A stretch of DNA of 64,000 nt, taken from assembly GCA_023627715.1 (NCBI GenBank), contig JAMAHW010000001.1:806001-870000 (forward strand), read 5' to 3'. The notes under the pieces are model-generated. The model was not told the DNA's origin. It saw only the letters and a program-made list of their open reading frames with translations, and made no database searches. Origin of the DNA: Periconia sp. R9002. Taxonomy: Eukaryota; Ascomycota; Dothideomycetes; Pleosporales; Periconiaceae. The position numbers and the translations under genes were made by a program. This document shows, piece by piece, positions 24,401-36,153 of the stretch; within the stretch, counting starts at the first letter, position 1; each line of letters begins with the position of its first letter.

Positions 24401-27081
24401 CTCCAGCGCAGCCTCTAGTTCAGCTTTTCAAGCTCCTTTCATTTGCTTCCATTATCCTAGTTACTTTGATCATTTCCATTCGTTCAAATCCCCCCTTCGA
24501 TGCCATTAATAACATGTATGAGCGACTCGGCCCTGGCTTCTTGCTCTAGGGCAACGCATCTAGCGTTCACTCCCATTAATCGTAAAGACATGTTCTGCAA
24601 CATCCTCTTTCCCAAGCAGCGCAAGCAAATTAGGACTTACAATAAACTAAAATGGCATTCATCTCTAAATACATGTTCTAGAATTAGCTAGTTGGACCCT
24701 TGATTTAACCTCGGCAAGGCTAGTGAGGCTGGCAAAGCTGTTCATGTAGAGTCCGTTGCGAATAGCACAGCACTGTAACCACAACAAGAACAACGTTTCC
24801 CTCAATATTGTGACCGTCTCGACGGTCTAAGGTCGTTGAGGTATAAGCTTTAACAAGTTGGCCGAATTGCCCCTTTCGACGTGCCCCAAAAAAAAAACTA
24901 TCAAGTGATTATCCTTCAATTGCCGAGCGACAATTCCATATTCTACACATCCGTCGCGTCTTTTCCCTTCTCTGCTTAGACCCTGGAGCTCGCGTGGAGC
25001 ATCGTGTGCCTTGGTGGCGCTCGAAATTTTTCTTATTCCCTCAAGCTCTTGCTCATCATCGGCATTTCCACCCGTGCTATTATTGGCCATCCATCGCTTT
25101 GCTTCACTGTGTAGGTACCTACCCAAAACACCCAACTAATCCTCTCCTTCGAAATCCGCATGTACATACAGATGCCCCCCAACTCAACCACAACCTCCCT
25201 CGAATCCTACACAAGACAGCGTTTATACACAACAAACGAACACGGAACACCAGGACTTTCAAACAAAATCCCGGGGCAAACACTCACACGACCCAACCTT
25301 TCTATCCATTTGCTCGCTCACGAACAATAAGCCCTAAACCCCCACGCGGTCCCCTGTCTACCATCCAAGTCTAAAAGACATTAGTTCGGTACAAAGAGAG
25401 CCAACCCTCGTACGACCCGCAACTTGCTTCGCCTCGTTGATCACCCAGACCTCTCCACGGGTCTTTTTGCAACTCCACAGATGTGGAGCCCCCTCCAGAA
25501 ACATCCTCGGTAGGCCCTTCGGGAATAAAAAATTACTATACTGATAGAAAAGATGGCAAACGTTGTTCGAATCAAAAGGCCGGAAAAAAGACAAAAATCT
25601 TGTAGGGTTTACATCATATTACATTGGATTTTCCAAAAGACAAATCCACTCGCCCTACAGTACTGTACACACCACTCCATTCACTCCTTCCATCCAACCT
25701 TCCAACCCCAAAAACGCGGAAACAAAAAGCAAAGCAAAACAAGAAAAGAAGAGAAAAGCCACCGCGTGAACCAACCCATGTAAAAAAAATGCGCCGTTAT
25801 CCGATGGTGTGTGTTGAAGGAAGGCCCATGACTCGCATTTCCTCCATCCCCGTCATCCGTTTCCCCATCCATCCCTTCCTACCATCAATTCCTTTCGCAA
25901 TCCTTCCCTTCCTTCGGACTCGTCTTTCCCCATGGGGATCCTTCGCCTGTTGTGGGTATGGTGCATGCCTGGGGTGTAGGGGTGGATGGGTGGGTGTTTC
26001 TTTTTTGTCGGATGACACGATGGAGTGATGTGCAGTATATGCGTGCATTTATGTATGTATCGGTGTCGAGGAAATGTTTGCCGCGCTGGGACGGACGCCT
26101 CCTTTTGTATGTGTGGCGAAATCTGGTGGGTATGGAATGGAATGTGAGAGTGTTGACTAGTGCGTGTACTGTAAGATTTGGGGCGTTTATGCGCGTGTGG
26201 GGAGATTACGTTGAGGGATGAGTGAGTGGCTGTGGTGAAAATGTTGGGTGGACTGACGTCTTTTGCGGGATGGGATTGAGGGTATGTAAAAAGGATGTTT
26301 TGGATTCGTTGCTTGATGCTGTGGAGGGTGTATGGAGGGTTGTGGTGATGTTTTAGTTGTATGGATGAGGGTTGTGATGCTATTGATTACATTTGTGTGT
26401 AGGATTAGGTCGTGCTGCGGCGCATACTTCGTTGCTATCAATGCTTTCCGAGTGGACTCTGAGATGAGTGTCCGAGAATAGTTCGACTGGATCGAGCTAT
26501 GTGAGGTACAACGGAAACATGCATGTATTGTAGTGACAGCCTTATTATTGTCTCTGATCCTCAATATGAGTAATCCGTTTTTTCATCTCGAGTTTTTTCC
26601 ACCGCCCAGATTACTGTAATTCTCTGTCACTTGATTCGAGATGATTTTCAGGGATCTCCCAATTTTTCCTCCTATTTCCCTCTTGATGAACTCTCTATTC
26701 TGCTATTCTCAAATGCTAACGCGGAAAAACTAACGAAGAAAAGACGGTGGCTCATATGTAACTTTCTTCGAAACATCTCAAGTGCTCCGATTAAGGCATA
26801 GAAAATCATGTTCAACGATGGTAACAATTATATTTCCATCACATCGAGTTTATCTCCAATAGAACAGCTGCAGATCCAACAGTCAGCAATGGAACGTTTG
26901 AAGTTGATGAAGAGTGTTAGTGTCATGTGACATCGCTCCACGCGCCAAACGTCCCCGCGACGCGTCGTTCAGTCTGTGTAACGACGCACCACCAACAGCC
27001 CTGCCCTTCACCCCCGCCGCCACCAATCGTTTCCCCCAAGTCTACGACACCACACTCCGCACCACTCAAAAAAAAGAAACC
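21441..27081. other. Long intergenic region with one possible gene relic
   Basis: 5.6 kb with no intact recognisable gene. It contains a minus-strand frame broken by three stops at 22771-23355 (separate entry), the palindrome TAGGTACCTA at 25112-25121, and A-rich and T-rich stretches at 25700-25790. The 173-codon plus frame at 24028-24549 has a hydrophobic segment near its end but no familiar domain. The last few hundred bases are the RFA3 promoter. Confidence 0.4.
22771..23355 (-). pseudogene. Possible decayed gene: open frame with three in-frame stops
   Basis: One minus-strand frame runs 195 codons from 23355 to 22771, interrupted only by TAG at 23241-23239, 23211-23209 and 23082-23080. 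The final 102 codons are open and have protein-like composition (LVEVGEFIVESD, QTWSAIDVNRRAVEEL, KIPWDRWEEAFNGVPL). Between the stops a second frame offers the equally protein-like VERQALDFRFIGSIADLLYLE-type stretch, which would fit a frameshift. I do not recognise the family. It may instead be chance, so the call is weak. Confidence 0.3.
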
Positions 27082-27681
27082 ATGGACTACCCTCAAACCC
27101 CTCGAATCCTCGCGCCGCACCTCCAAGCCTTCCAACACAAGACCGTGCGCATGACGGGCAAAGTCATAGAGCTGCGTGGCGAAACCGCCGTCATTGACGC
27201 TGGAGGTACCGTGGATGTCATTCTAAACAGGGTACGTTTGTCCATGTGCATCGGCTTGATACCGGTGGGATCTTTCGAGAGGAGAGGGAAAACAAGAAGA
27301 TGGGGAATTGGAGACGACCTCGAATGACAGGTTGGGTCACATACAAAGAAGAAGCGTTTCGCTGACTGAGAGCGTGTCCGCTGTATACAGGACGCTCATC
27401 TAGCTCCCGGTCATGCCGTGGAGATAATCGGCAAAGTGGATGGCAATCTGAGTTTGAAGGTGTTGGCTGCTACTGATCTCGGGACGGATATCGGTACGAG
27501 TCTCTATTCTCTTCTCGTTATTTTTATTCCCGCGTATTTGACCTCCTTATATTCTCTGCTCTGCTGTTCTCTAGAAAACCAGTTGCTGTGGCTCGTTAAC
27601 TGACTCACCTCAGACTTCAACGCCGTAAAAGCTGTTGTGGAGGCTACTCACAGGCACAAGGAGATTTTTTACGACAGTTGA
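27082..27681 (+). CDS. RFA3: Replication protein A subunit 3 (RPA14)
   Basis: Exons 27082-27231, 27391-27493 and 27614-27681, 106 residues. The protein is a single OB fold: PRILAPHLQAFQHKTVRMTGKV, a strand pair around IELRGETAVIDAGGTVDVIL, HAVEIIGKVDGNLSLKVL and a C-terminal trimerisation helix (FNAVKAVVEATHRHKEIF). This is the Rfa3/RPA14 pattern. RPA is the heterotrimeric single-strand DNA binding complex for replication, repair and checkpoint signalling; the small subunit stabilises the trimer. The ATG at 27082 follows an A-rich, favourable context; a longer upstream frame from 26914 has no homology. Introns are 159 and 120 nt. Confidence 0.92.
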
Positions 27682-28191
27682 TGCTGCGGATGGCTCGACT
27701 GCATCTGGGAGAGGGAAGGCATGAATGTTTCACGACTCATGTTATGAATGGGACGAAAAACGAGATACATACCGAAAAACGAGGAGGATGAGACGTGGTG
27801 TAACGCCGATGATGGCAGAAGGGGGAATTTGTTCGAACAGGAAATGAGGATGTCGAGTTGACCTTGGGCTCGTTCAAAGAGGTGAATTTTCACAGCGTTT
27901 ACTCGAATCACACAAGCAAGCGTGATGGTGAAATTTCCGTTGCGTTCAATGACCACGGCTCAATTCCCGTGGAGTGTCGAAACCTTCTTCCACCGGAAAT
28001 TATTGAAATATTATGAATAGCAAATTTAGGTATCACTGCGCCCCATCCTGGGTATTTGTACCTCCTAATTTACCCATTGACTTCCAAATGTACACCCGAA
28101 AAAAGCAAAAGAGTGAAACGCCAAAGACAGCGAAAGTCAAAACAAGAAACAAAAGGCTGCACTGGTCTATCCACCGCAAAACAACGATCCA
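27682..28191. other. Convergent intergenic region
   Basis: 510 bp between the 3' ends of RFA3 (+) and the YML020W-like gene (-). Expected to hold both terminators. No gene seen. Confidence 0.5.
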
Positions 28192-31033
28192 TCAAAGCTT
28201 ACTCCTCACACCCTCAAGGCGAAACTTGACATCTTTCAACTGCTTCCCTGTCGGCTTCCACTCCTCAAACATACCCAGAAGATCTTCAACTTCCTTTGCT
28301 AGCTCTTTCTTCACGAATTCCTCCTCCAGCAAACCTCTCATAGCCCAAGGCAAGAAAAACGGATTCACTCCCGCCCCTCCCTCGCTATAATCCCTGACTC
28401 GCAATTTGTACAAATCTGATGGGTCAGCTTTCGCACCAGGTACCGGTATGTTGATGCCTGCAAAGGACGCGGCAACATTTTGACGCGATTGTGCGGGTGT
28501 GACTGGCAATGAGGTAGTTTCTAGTGCGTGTTGTACAGCGAGCATGTAAACGCTAGGATCTTCGTAGACGCGAGAGTGACCTTCGCCTCCGTAGAGAGAG
28601 CCCGCGAGGGCAGGGCTCAGTTCACGGATCAGACCATGGTCGGGGAGCCCGAGGTTGCGCATCTTGAGCGTGAATCCCACAAGTCGTGTGACAAAGTCCG
28701 GAGCATGGATCCGACCGTCGACAAAGACGGCTCGGTATATGTAAGGGTGAGAAAGTGTCGAAAAGGTAGACGACTATTGAATGGTAAGAATATATGACTG
28801 ATCATTAGAATTGGGACAAGCATACCTCGAGCGAGACCAGCTGGTCATCGATACTACCCACGTAGAGAATCCGTACACCAAACCGCAGTACTTCGTCCAA
28901 CGCGGCGAGGTACATTTGACTGACAAGGCTTTTGGGATTGCCGAATTCGAAGAGCTCTGCCGCCGTCGGGCCAAAATACTTGGTTTTATACTCGACAAAG
29001 GGACCCATGTTGACACCTGCCATAGCACAGACACCGATTCTAGAGGCATTCACACAGCCAAATTGAATCAATTTCGCTACGAGCATGATAGCCACAGGCA
29101 CTCCTTGGGAATGGCATGCAACAAGAATGAAATCTGCCTGCTTGATGTGCTCAATCCAGTTAAGCAACAACTTCCACAACGTTTTTACTCGGTCAGCGAT
29201 GAAACCCTCGCCTTCTAACGCGATTTGCTCTATTTCTGGTTCATAACCCCGAATCTCGCACCAATCTTTGATGGCTGCCGCGGCAGCATTTGAAAAGCGT
29301 ATCGAAGTACCCTTTGGTTGCCCTATCACTTTCTGGAATATGGGAGCTGGGAAAAAGCCATGCACACCAATGGCTACAGCCTTCTTGATACGGGGCGGGG
29401 CTGGGTTGATGTGTAAATGTGGCATTACGGGCTCACCGCCAAGAAAGTATTGCCTAAGTTGTTTCCAGAATGATGGCTGTTGCACCATGCGGTACGTGTT
29501 GGAAAACTCAGGCAATACAAGATTAGGAGGCTCCTGTTTGGCTTTCGAAGTCGATTTTGACGCTGGCTGTAGTGCTGGCGCTGTATCAGGTCGAGTTGGA
29601 GAATGCGTAGGTGAAGTCTTTGACGGGGTTCCAGTGTTACTGGAACTAGGTGTGATCGTTGGGGTCTCTTTGGTAGTCTTTGCTCTTGGACGACCCCTTA
29701 GCGACCGGAATGAGCGCTTGGTGAGCGACTCTTCAGCTACTGGAGAAGAATTCTCTGTTGTTGCGTCTTTTGGGGACTCTCCTTGTTCGTTGAATTGCGC
29801 AGGCTCGGGATTAGACTGCGAAGGTGTGTCCGAAACCGCTACCTCGCCTACATGCTTTTGTGATGATTGCTCGACACCTTTGGTTTCTATTTTGGGCTTC
29901 TCTTTGAACCAAAAAGCCCAGCCCGAGGATTTTGTAGTCTGGTCAGGTTCAGCAACTTTGTTGGTAGGTTGTGGGGGTGTTTCCGTGGGAGGTTCTTGTT
30001 GTTGCGACGGCTGGGCTTCCCCAGTTGGCTCTACTGGTATATCTGCTTTGGATACTGATTCATTGTTGGCTGCACTAGGTGCTGGAGCTGGAGTTGGGGC
30101 CGAGGCTGGCTCTGGATTAGGTTGTGTGTTTTGTGTATTGCTCCACAACCAAAACCACGACGACGTTGAAGTGTTCTTGACAGCTTCCTCCGCTGTCTTT
30201 TGTGGCACATCTTGCATATCCGTATCACGCTGTGGGGATTGGTCAATCGAGGCATCTTTCATATTCACGTCTTTGCTTTCGGGAGGGGCTGCGGGAGTCG
30301 TGTGATTTCCAAGTTCTTTAGAGGCTTCACCGGCCTCCTCTGACGGAGTCACACCTGGTAAAGGTGTTGATTGTGCTTCCTTGTCCCCTTTTGAAGATTC
30401 CGTATAGCCATCTGGCCTCGACCACCAACTACGCCAGCCCCATGTGCCAGTATCAAGTGTTTCGGGCTTCTTCATTGGCTCGGGGGGGAGTGGTGGCTCG
30501 TCTATTCTAGGCGCTGACTGCTCAGCTGTAGGTGAATCCTTCGCTCTTTGTTCTTCCATCTGATCTATAGCTCCATCCGATGAGACGTTGAGCTTCGTCA
30601 TGGAAGCGGGAAGCGCCTCGCCTTTGCTGGACTTGCGCTTTGTGAGAAACTTTGCCGGGGATTGGGACTTGCTCTGGTCGACCTCTTCACTGGGAAGTTG
30701 CGAAGCAGCTCCACCGCTTACGCTGACGCCAATACTGTCTTTGGCAGTCTTGACTGTCGCAGACGCTTTGGACCGCCAACTTCCGCCTCCGCCCAACCAG
30801 TTACGGCTGGTTTTCCTTTGGATGGTATGCTGGCTACCATGCGAATCGGCAACGCTACCAGACGAGGCATTCGAATGTTGGTGTAGAGATTGAGCGGCGG
30901 GTGTATTCGGGAGCGTTTGGCCTCCATCTGGAGTATTGGAGGATGGGGTGGGTGCGTTGGCATCGGCATGTACGCTCGCGTCTGCGTCTGCATCTGCCTT
31001 GGGGTTCGGCTTGGGCTTCTTGCGCGGATTCAT
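28192..31033 (-). CDS. YML020W-like alpha/beta-hydrolase-domain protein
   Basis: Two exons, 31033-28826 and 28773-28192, 929 residues; the ATG at 31031-31033 is the first true start. Residues 1 to about 500 are disordered, rich in Pro/Ser/Glu/Lys, with a repeated Trp-containing motif (WGWRSWWSRPDG, SWFWLWSNT, GWAFWFKEKP). The C-terminal half holds the conserved domain: VLPEFSNTYRMVQQPSFWK, AIGVHGFFPAPIFQKVIG (strand-loop of a hydrolase fold) and FILVACHSQGVPVAIML, whose Ser sits in a nucleophile-elbow context. The second exon continues the domain (RAVFVDGRIHAPDFVTRL). It matches the fungal family of budding-yeast YML020W, whose function is not established. The 52-nt intron is spliced at SLE-SSTF. 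Divergent from SPB1 over 382 bp. Confidence 0.85.
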
Positions 31034-31415
31034 TCGAGCGACATTCACCGCGACTCTCTCGAATAACCTCTAGGAAACGGGCGTGTCAGTGTTAACGTCA
31101 ATCTCGGCATGAAATCAAGAATACATTCACGTAAAATGCAGCCAGAACACGTGAAGAAACACGTTCTCGTTCTATTTACCTTGGGTGGTCGCTGATAGCT
31201 CGGCATGACGCAGTTGCACTGACCGCCTGGACACGGCCCACAAAGTCATTCAGCGAGCACCCATCTAACCGTTTTCAGCACTAACCTCAGCCACAGCTGC
31301 ACCAGCCACAGCGGGAGACCGAAAACCACTAAGATTTTTCTTGCCCCAGTCGAAAAGTGATTTTGCTTGCGCCTGCCATACTCTCCCTCTCCACCACGGA
31401 CTACCACCGGCCAGA
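31034..31415. promoter_or_regulatory. Bidirectional promoter region of SPB1 and the YML020W-like gene
   Basis: 382 bp between two divergent starts, the shortest such interval among the well-resolved divergent pairs. No TATA-like box is obvious. Confidence 0.5.
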
Positions 31416-33955
31416 ATGGCGATCCAAAAGAAGCACGGCAAAGGCCGTCTCGACAAGTGGTATAAGCTCGCCAAAGAAAAGGGATACCGCGCTCGTGCCG
31501 CTTTCAAATTGATCCAGCTGAACAAAAAGTACAACTTTCTGGAAAAGAGCAAGGTCCTGGTGGATCTTTGTGCTGCGCCAGGAGTAAGTAATGCCTCTCC
31601 ATACGTTAAACGATCTACTAAAATGCCCAGTCATGGTGTCAAGTTGCTGCCGAGGTTATGCCCGCAAATGCTTTGATTATCGGCGTAGATTTGGCTCCCA
31701 TCAAACCCATTCCTCGATGCATCACCTTCCAAAGCGATATTACCACCGACAAGTGTCGAGCAACTATCCGCCAGCACCTTAAAACGTGGAAAGCCGATAC
31801 TTTCCTACACGATGGTGCTCCAAACGTTGGTACTGCGTGGGTACAGGATGCTTTTACACAGGCAGAGCTTGTGTTGCAATCCATGAAGTTGGCCACCGAG
31901 TTTTTGGTCGAAGGTGGAACATTTGTGACAAAGGTCTTCCGTTCAAAGGACTACAATTCGTTACTGTGGGTCTTCAACCAACTGTTCACCAAAGTGGAAG
32001 CTACCAAGCCGCCCTCGTCTCGCGCTGTCAGTGCCGAAATCTTCGTTGTCTGCCGTGGCTTCAAAGCCCCCAAGCATCTCGATCCGCGCTTCCTCGACCC
32101 TCGCACCGTTTTCCAAGAACTCTCTGACCCCACACCGAACAACGAGGCTAAAGTCTTCAAGCCTGAGCTTAAGAAGAGGAAGAGGGAGGGTTACGAGGAG
32201 GACGACTGGACGCAGTACAAAGAAGCCCCTGTGAATGAATTCATACAAACAACCGATCCGATAGCAATGCTGGGAAGCTACAACAAACTGAGTTTCGCTC
32301 AGCCACCGAACGGCGATGTCGCTATCGCCACGATTGACAAATTGCCAGAGACAACTCCCGAGATTCGAAATTGCTGTGCCGACCTCAAGGTTCTCGGCCG
32401 TGCTGATTTCAAGAAGCTGCTACGATGGCGCTTGAAAGTGAGGGAAATTTTTGGCTTTGCGACTAAGAAACAGACAAAGGACAAGGAGGCTGCCGAAGCC
32501 GAAGAGGTAGCTTCAGTGGAAGACATGGACGAGGAAATGCAGATCCAGGAAGAGATGGAGCGCTTGAAGGAGCTGGACTCAAAGAAGAAGAAGAAGGCCC
32601 GCCGACAGGAGAATGAACGTAAGCAGAAGGAGATTGTACGTATGCAGATGAACATGACCACGCCTTTTGAAATCGGCATGGAACAATCCGGTCCCCAAGG
32701 CGATGACTCGATGTTCGTTCTCAAAAACATTGACAAAGCTGGCGCCCTATCCAAGATCGCTCGTGGTAAGATGGCCACAGTTGTCGAGAAAGAGAAGACC
32801 GAAGAGTCGGATGATGAGGAAGACATTACCGATGATGAAGAGGACCAGCTTGAACGGGAATTAGACTCCATGTATAGTGAGTACGTGGAGCAAAAATCTG
32901 CTCGAGATGCCAAATACCGCGCAAAGCGAGCGAGAAAAGAAGACGAGGATGGCGAGTGGCACGGCTTTTCGGATTCGAACAAAGAAGAAAGCAGTGACGA
33001 AGAATTAGTAGAGGATGAAGATAGCGATTGGAGCGATGAAGACGACGTAGAAGCGCCGAAATCACTCATTACCGACCTAGAACAGGGCGCTACCACAAAG
33101 AGCGGTCTCACCAAGCGCGCTGCACGGTTCTTTGATCAAGATATATTCAAAGGCATAGATGGATTAGAGGAGGAGCTAGACGGCGAAGACAGCGGTATAG
33201 ATGTTGAAGACGATTCTAAGGGGAATTCTCCTGCTCCCCCACCAGAAGCAGCTGCCGTCGTCAAAGAGACCAAGGTCACAGTGCCACCCCAAGAAGATGA
33301 GAACTCTTCAGATGAGCAGGAAGACGAAGACGCTATAGAAGAAGTAGCTCGTGATGAGACTCAATGGGAGCAAGACAATACTCCTATGCGCAACGGACGT
33401 CCAGACGTCGATATCATTACCGCCGAAGCCATGACTCTGGCTCACCAACTTGCTACAGGCAAGAAAACCAAGTCGGATCTTCTCGATGACAGTTTCAATC
33501 GCTATTCCCTCCGTGATACGGAGGGTATGCCCGATTGGTTCCTCGACGATGAAAACAAACACTCCAAGCTCCAACGTCCCACGACTGCTGCCGCCGCCGC
33601 CGCTATCAAGGAGAAAATGCGCGCGCTCAACGCACGTCCCATCAAGAAAGTACGAGAAGCAAAGGCGCGAAAGAAGTTCAAGGCAGCACAGCGGTTAGAG
33701 AAGCTGAAAAAGAAGAGTGCATTGTTAGCAGATGAGGAAGGCTTGACGGAGAAAGAGAAGGCACAGAGTATTGCGCGGTTGATGAGTCGCGCAGCAAAGA
33801 AAAAGCCTAAGCAAAAAGTGTCTGTGGTTGTGGCCAGGGGCTTCAACAAGGGTAAAGGAAGACCGAAGGGCACCAAGGGTAAATACAAGATGGTGGACGC
33901 GAGATTGAAGAAGGATGTTAGGGCTGAAAAGAGGTTGGCGAAGAAGAAAAAATGA
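31416..33955 (+). CDS. SPB1: AdoMet-dependent rRNA 2'-O-methyltransferase Spb1
   Basis: Exons 31416-31583 and 31631-33955, 830 residues (yeast Spb1 is 841). The N-terminal FtsJ-like domain has the SAM-binding motif DLCAAPGSW (50-58), rebuilt exactly by splicing out a 47-nt intron, and the K-D-K-E catalytic tetrad Lys31, Asp117, Lys157, Glu192. A DUF3381 middle region follows, then long acidic and coiled stretches, and a Lys-rich C-terminal Spb1 domain ([39 protein letters not shown]). Spb1 methylates the 25S rRNA A-loop guanosine in the nucleolus and is essential for 60S maturation. Start chosen at [16 protein letters not shown], the invariant family N-terminus. Confidence 0.95.
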
Positions 33956-34555
33956 GCGAACTAAGTATTGTCACAATGATGCGGGTTTATTTCAATTTTC
34001 GATTGTTCATTTCCATATTCATCCTTTCCCGATCAAACTCACTTCTCTGTGCTCCATGCACTTACTTCTTTTTTTGGTTTCGACGAACGTATTGGATGTC
34101 ACCGTGCTTGGACAGTTCTCGAGAGCTTTGCAATATTGCAGCCTTTCCACAAAATATCAGATGTCACCTTCATTTACCCCTCGCGTCAATTGCCGATCAC
34201 ATCTAACCATGCATGTTACATGTGCGTGAATTATATCACGTGAGACTGCGTTCGTACACCGCCTCTAATTGAATGATAGGTATGTTCAACAGGCTGCAAT
34301 CTGAACTTACTTCCCCGGATTACCTTTTCGTCTATCCCTCATCGCACATAACCCCGGTATGTTCTCTGTGCACCAATGGCATCCCTGTCTGACGCCTGCA
34401 GTTAGGTAACATGTCACGCTTGAAATTCGCGCAAGAAATACAAACAATATATGGGAGAGGAAGAGTCTCGACCCATTGAATAGTGACGATCTACTCTTCC
34501 AGCCTTCCTCAACTTCACGAACCGAGAACGGAGAATAATAATCCTTTTACTGTCC
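33956..34555. other. Intergenic region downstream of SPB1
   Basis: 600 bp, A/T-richer than neighbouring genes, containing the SPB1 3' UTR and terminator and possibly the promoter of the candidate gene that follows. No other element. Confidence 0.4.
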
Positions 34556-35290
34556 ATGGCCCCAACATGGCGACGGAGCTCGACTTCAGAGAATGACCTC
34601 GCGAGAAACGCGGCCAGGCAAGCCGCCATCCGACGAAGAAATATCTACGTCTCTATTAGGGGTAAGAACTGCTTCACAACACAACATCGTGCATAAATGA
34701 CCCTCTCCCTCTTTGCAACGAAAAAAAATACTCAAGGTGCTCGCGTGCTCATTTACCCGATCTAAAAAGCCCATCTCGCTTCCATTTACCCGGGGTATTC
34801 GAATTTGATAGTGCGATCGCAACAGACGGCTGGACCTAATGGGCATATGAGTTATGTTGCTCTTGTGCTGTATGCTCCTTTACTTTCTTTGAAACCCCTT
34901 CTTCAGATTAATCATATCCTATCCAGTTGTACTCCTTCACTGTTTGTATGATTCAATTACACCTGTACAATTCCTACGCCTCTCATGCTCAGATATGCAA
35001 TCTTCCTGGAAAATAATCTTCGTCTACTTTCCCTCGGAGGTTAACATTCTCCATATCGGCATAACAGTTATGAGACCGCGCAATCCACGCGCCTGACATC
35101 CGCGACGCCAGTTATAAACTATGATGCGGCGCAGTATTACGACGACAGATTGCTCAGCGCCTCAGACCTAACGAGGTACACGGTGCTTTTGAATGGAACG
35201 CCAGGGAACGACCAGACGGAGGGGTTGGAGAGGCTGTTAGAAAGGATCGAAGTGCTGGTAAGAAGTGGCTGGAGGAGTGGGGGTTCGTAG
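34556..35290 (+). CDS. Candidate small gene, exon structure unresolved
   Basis: A good-context ATG at 34556 opens 35 codons rich in Arg and Ala (MAPTWRRSSTSENDLARNAA onward, ending RRRNIYVSIRG) and meets a consensus donor GTAAGA at 34662. Further on, after a possible acceptor near 35065, a 73-codon frame reads YETAQSTRLTSATPVINYDA and later YTVLLNGTPGNDQTEGLERL, a plausible amphipathic C-terminus, closing with TAG near 35290. The phases of the two pieces do not join directly, so at least one middle exon is missing from my model, or these are separate or decayed pieces. No family recognised. Listed because both pieces look more coding than their surroundings. Confidence 0.3.
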
Positions 35291-35608
35291 AGAGGAAAAG
35301 AAGCAACAGAAAGTCAGCTCCTGATGAGTGGAAGTCGTTGGTCAGATGTTCTGAACAGAGAAATTGGAGCCGATTGAGAGTATATCATAAAGTGCCATTG
35401 TATGTAACGATTCATGAGCCAGATAACTTTTCAATTTTGTGATACTGAACGCTTCAATCGCACATATACATACAAAACTCTAGCATAATACATTATGGGG
35501 AGGAACGGAACCACCCCCTGCCATAACCCGCCATGCTTTAAGCAAAGGGGGCATGTTGGAAATCAGAGGGTGTTACATTCGTTCCTGCCTCACTCAAATC
35601 CATTTCAT

Positions 35609-36153
35609 TCAAGCGCCCCGTCCACCTCTCTCATCCTGCATACCGATAGCTGGGTCAGGCGCCTCAGGGTGCTCCTTCTTAGCTTTCGCGACACTGCCCG
35701 AAGAATCCTTTTCTTCAGTCGCATGTCCTCCCCTCTTCTTTGCGGCGCTGTAATGTTTGTCAGCCCTTCTATTCTCCCGAAACAGTCTACTCTATAACAC
35801 AGCTAGCGTACAAAACACCAGAAATTTGTCACGAGGAAAAACAGGTCCACTCAAGGAAGAAGGAAGGCAATTGAGACGTACTCCATCCCGCTCTTTGCAT
35901 ATCTAGATTGAACGTCCAAATCGTCGCCCTCTGAAGCCTTTTCGGTGGCGTGTTTGTCATCGGGATATTGGTCCGTCTTGACCGTTGAATCTGTGCTCAG
36001 TTTGTCCTTGTAGCATTGAGCTGATGCACTGAATTGGCGTAATGAAGTTGAAGGACGTCCAATGCGCACACGAGTTGCCGCTTGAATTGATCGTGTTGAC
36101 GATGAAGTCACACTTTGACGGTAGAACGTGAGGAATTTGGATGGGGCGGCCAT
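35609..36153 (-). CDS. Small mitochondrial-targeted protein, fungal hypothetical
   Basis: Exons 36153-35882 and 35747-35609, 136 residues. The first 50 residues are rich in Arg/Ser/Thr and lack acidic residues (MAAPSKFLTFYRQSVTSSST), a classic mitochondrial presequence, with a likely cleavage after the FSASAQCYKD region. The mature part is charged and hydrophilic (KATEKASEGDDLDVQSRYAK-like), ending in EAPDPAIGMQDERGGRG. That Pro-x-Ile-Gly-Met-x-Asp-Glu-Arg-Gly tail is a pattern I associate with small conserved Pezizomycotina mitochondrial proteins of unknown role. Splicing joins SGM-D-AAKKRGGHAT in frame across a 134-nt intron. No catalytic motif or membrane helix is visible. Confidence 0.72.

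Noticed and set aside
24028..24549. 173-codon plus-strand frame with a hydrophobic segment
   Set aside because: No domain, poor start context and an equally open antisense frame; insufficient for a gene call.
25561..25575. GTTCGAATC resembling a tRNA B box
   Set aside because: No A box, acceptor stem or cloverleaf could be formed upstream; no tRNA gene was found in the window.
29268..30305. 345-codon plus-strand open frame
   Set aside because: Exactly antisense to the disordered coding part of the YML020W-like gene; Ser/Gly/Val/Cys-rich composition is what the reverse of Pro/Ser/Thr/Glu codons gives.
32299..33114. 271-codon minus-strand open frame rich in Ser and Phe
   Set aside because: Reverse complement of the Lys/Glu/Asp-rich part of SPB1.
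7384..35146. 17-bp identity GGCGCAGTATTACGACG near 7384 and again near 35130
   Set aside because: No similarity outside the 17 bases; one match of this length is near what chance allows in 64 kb.
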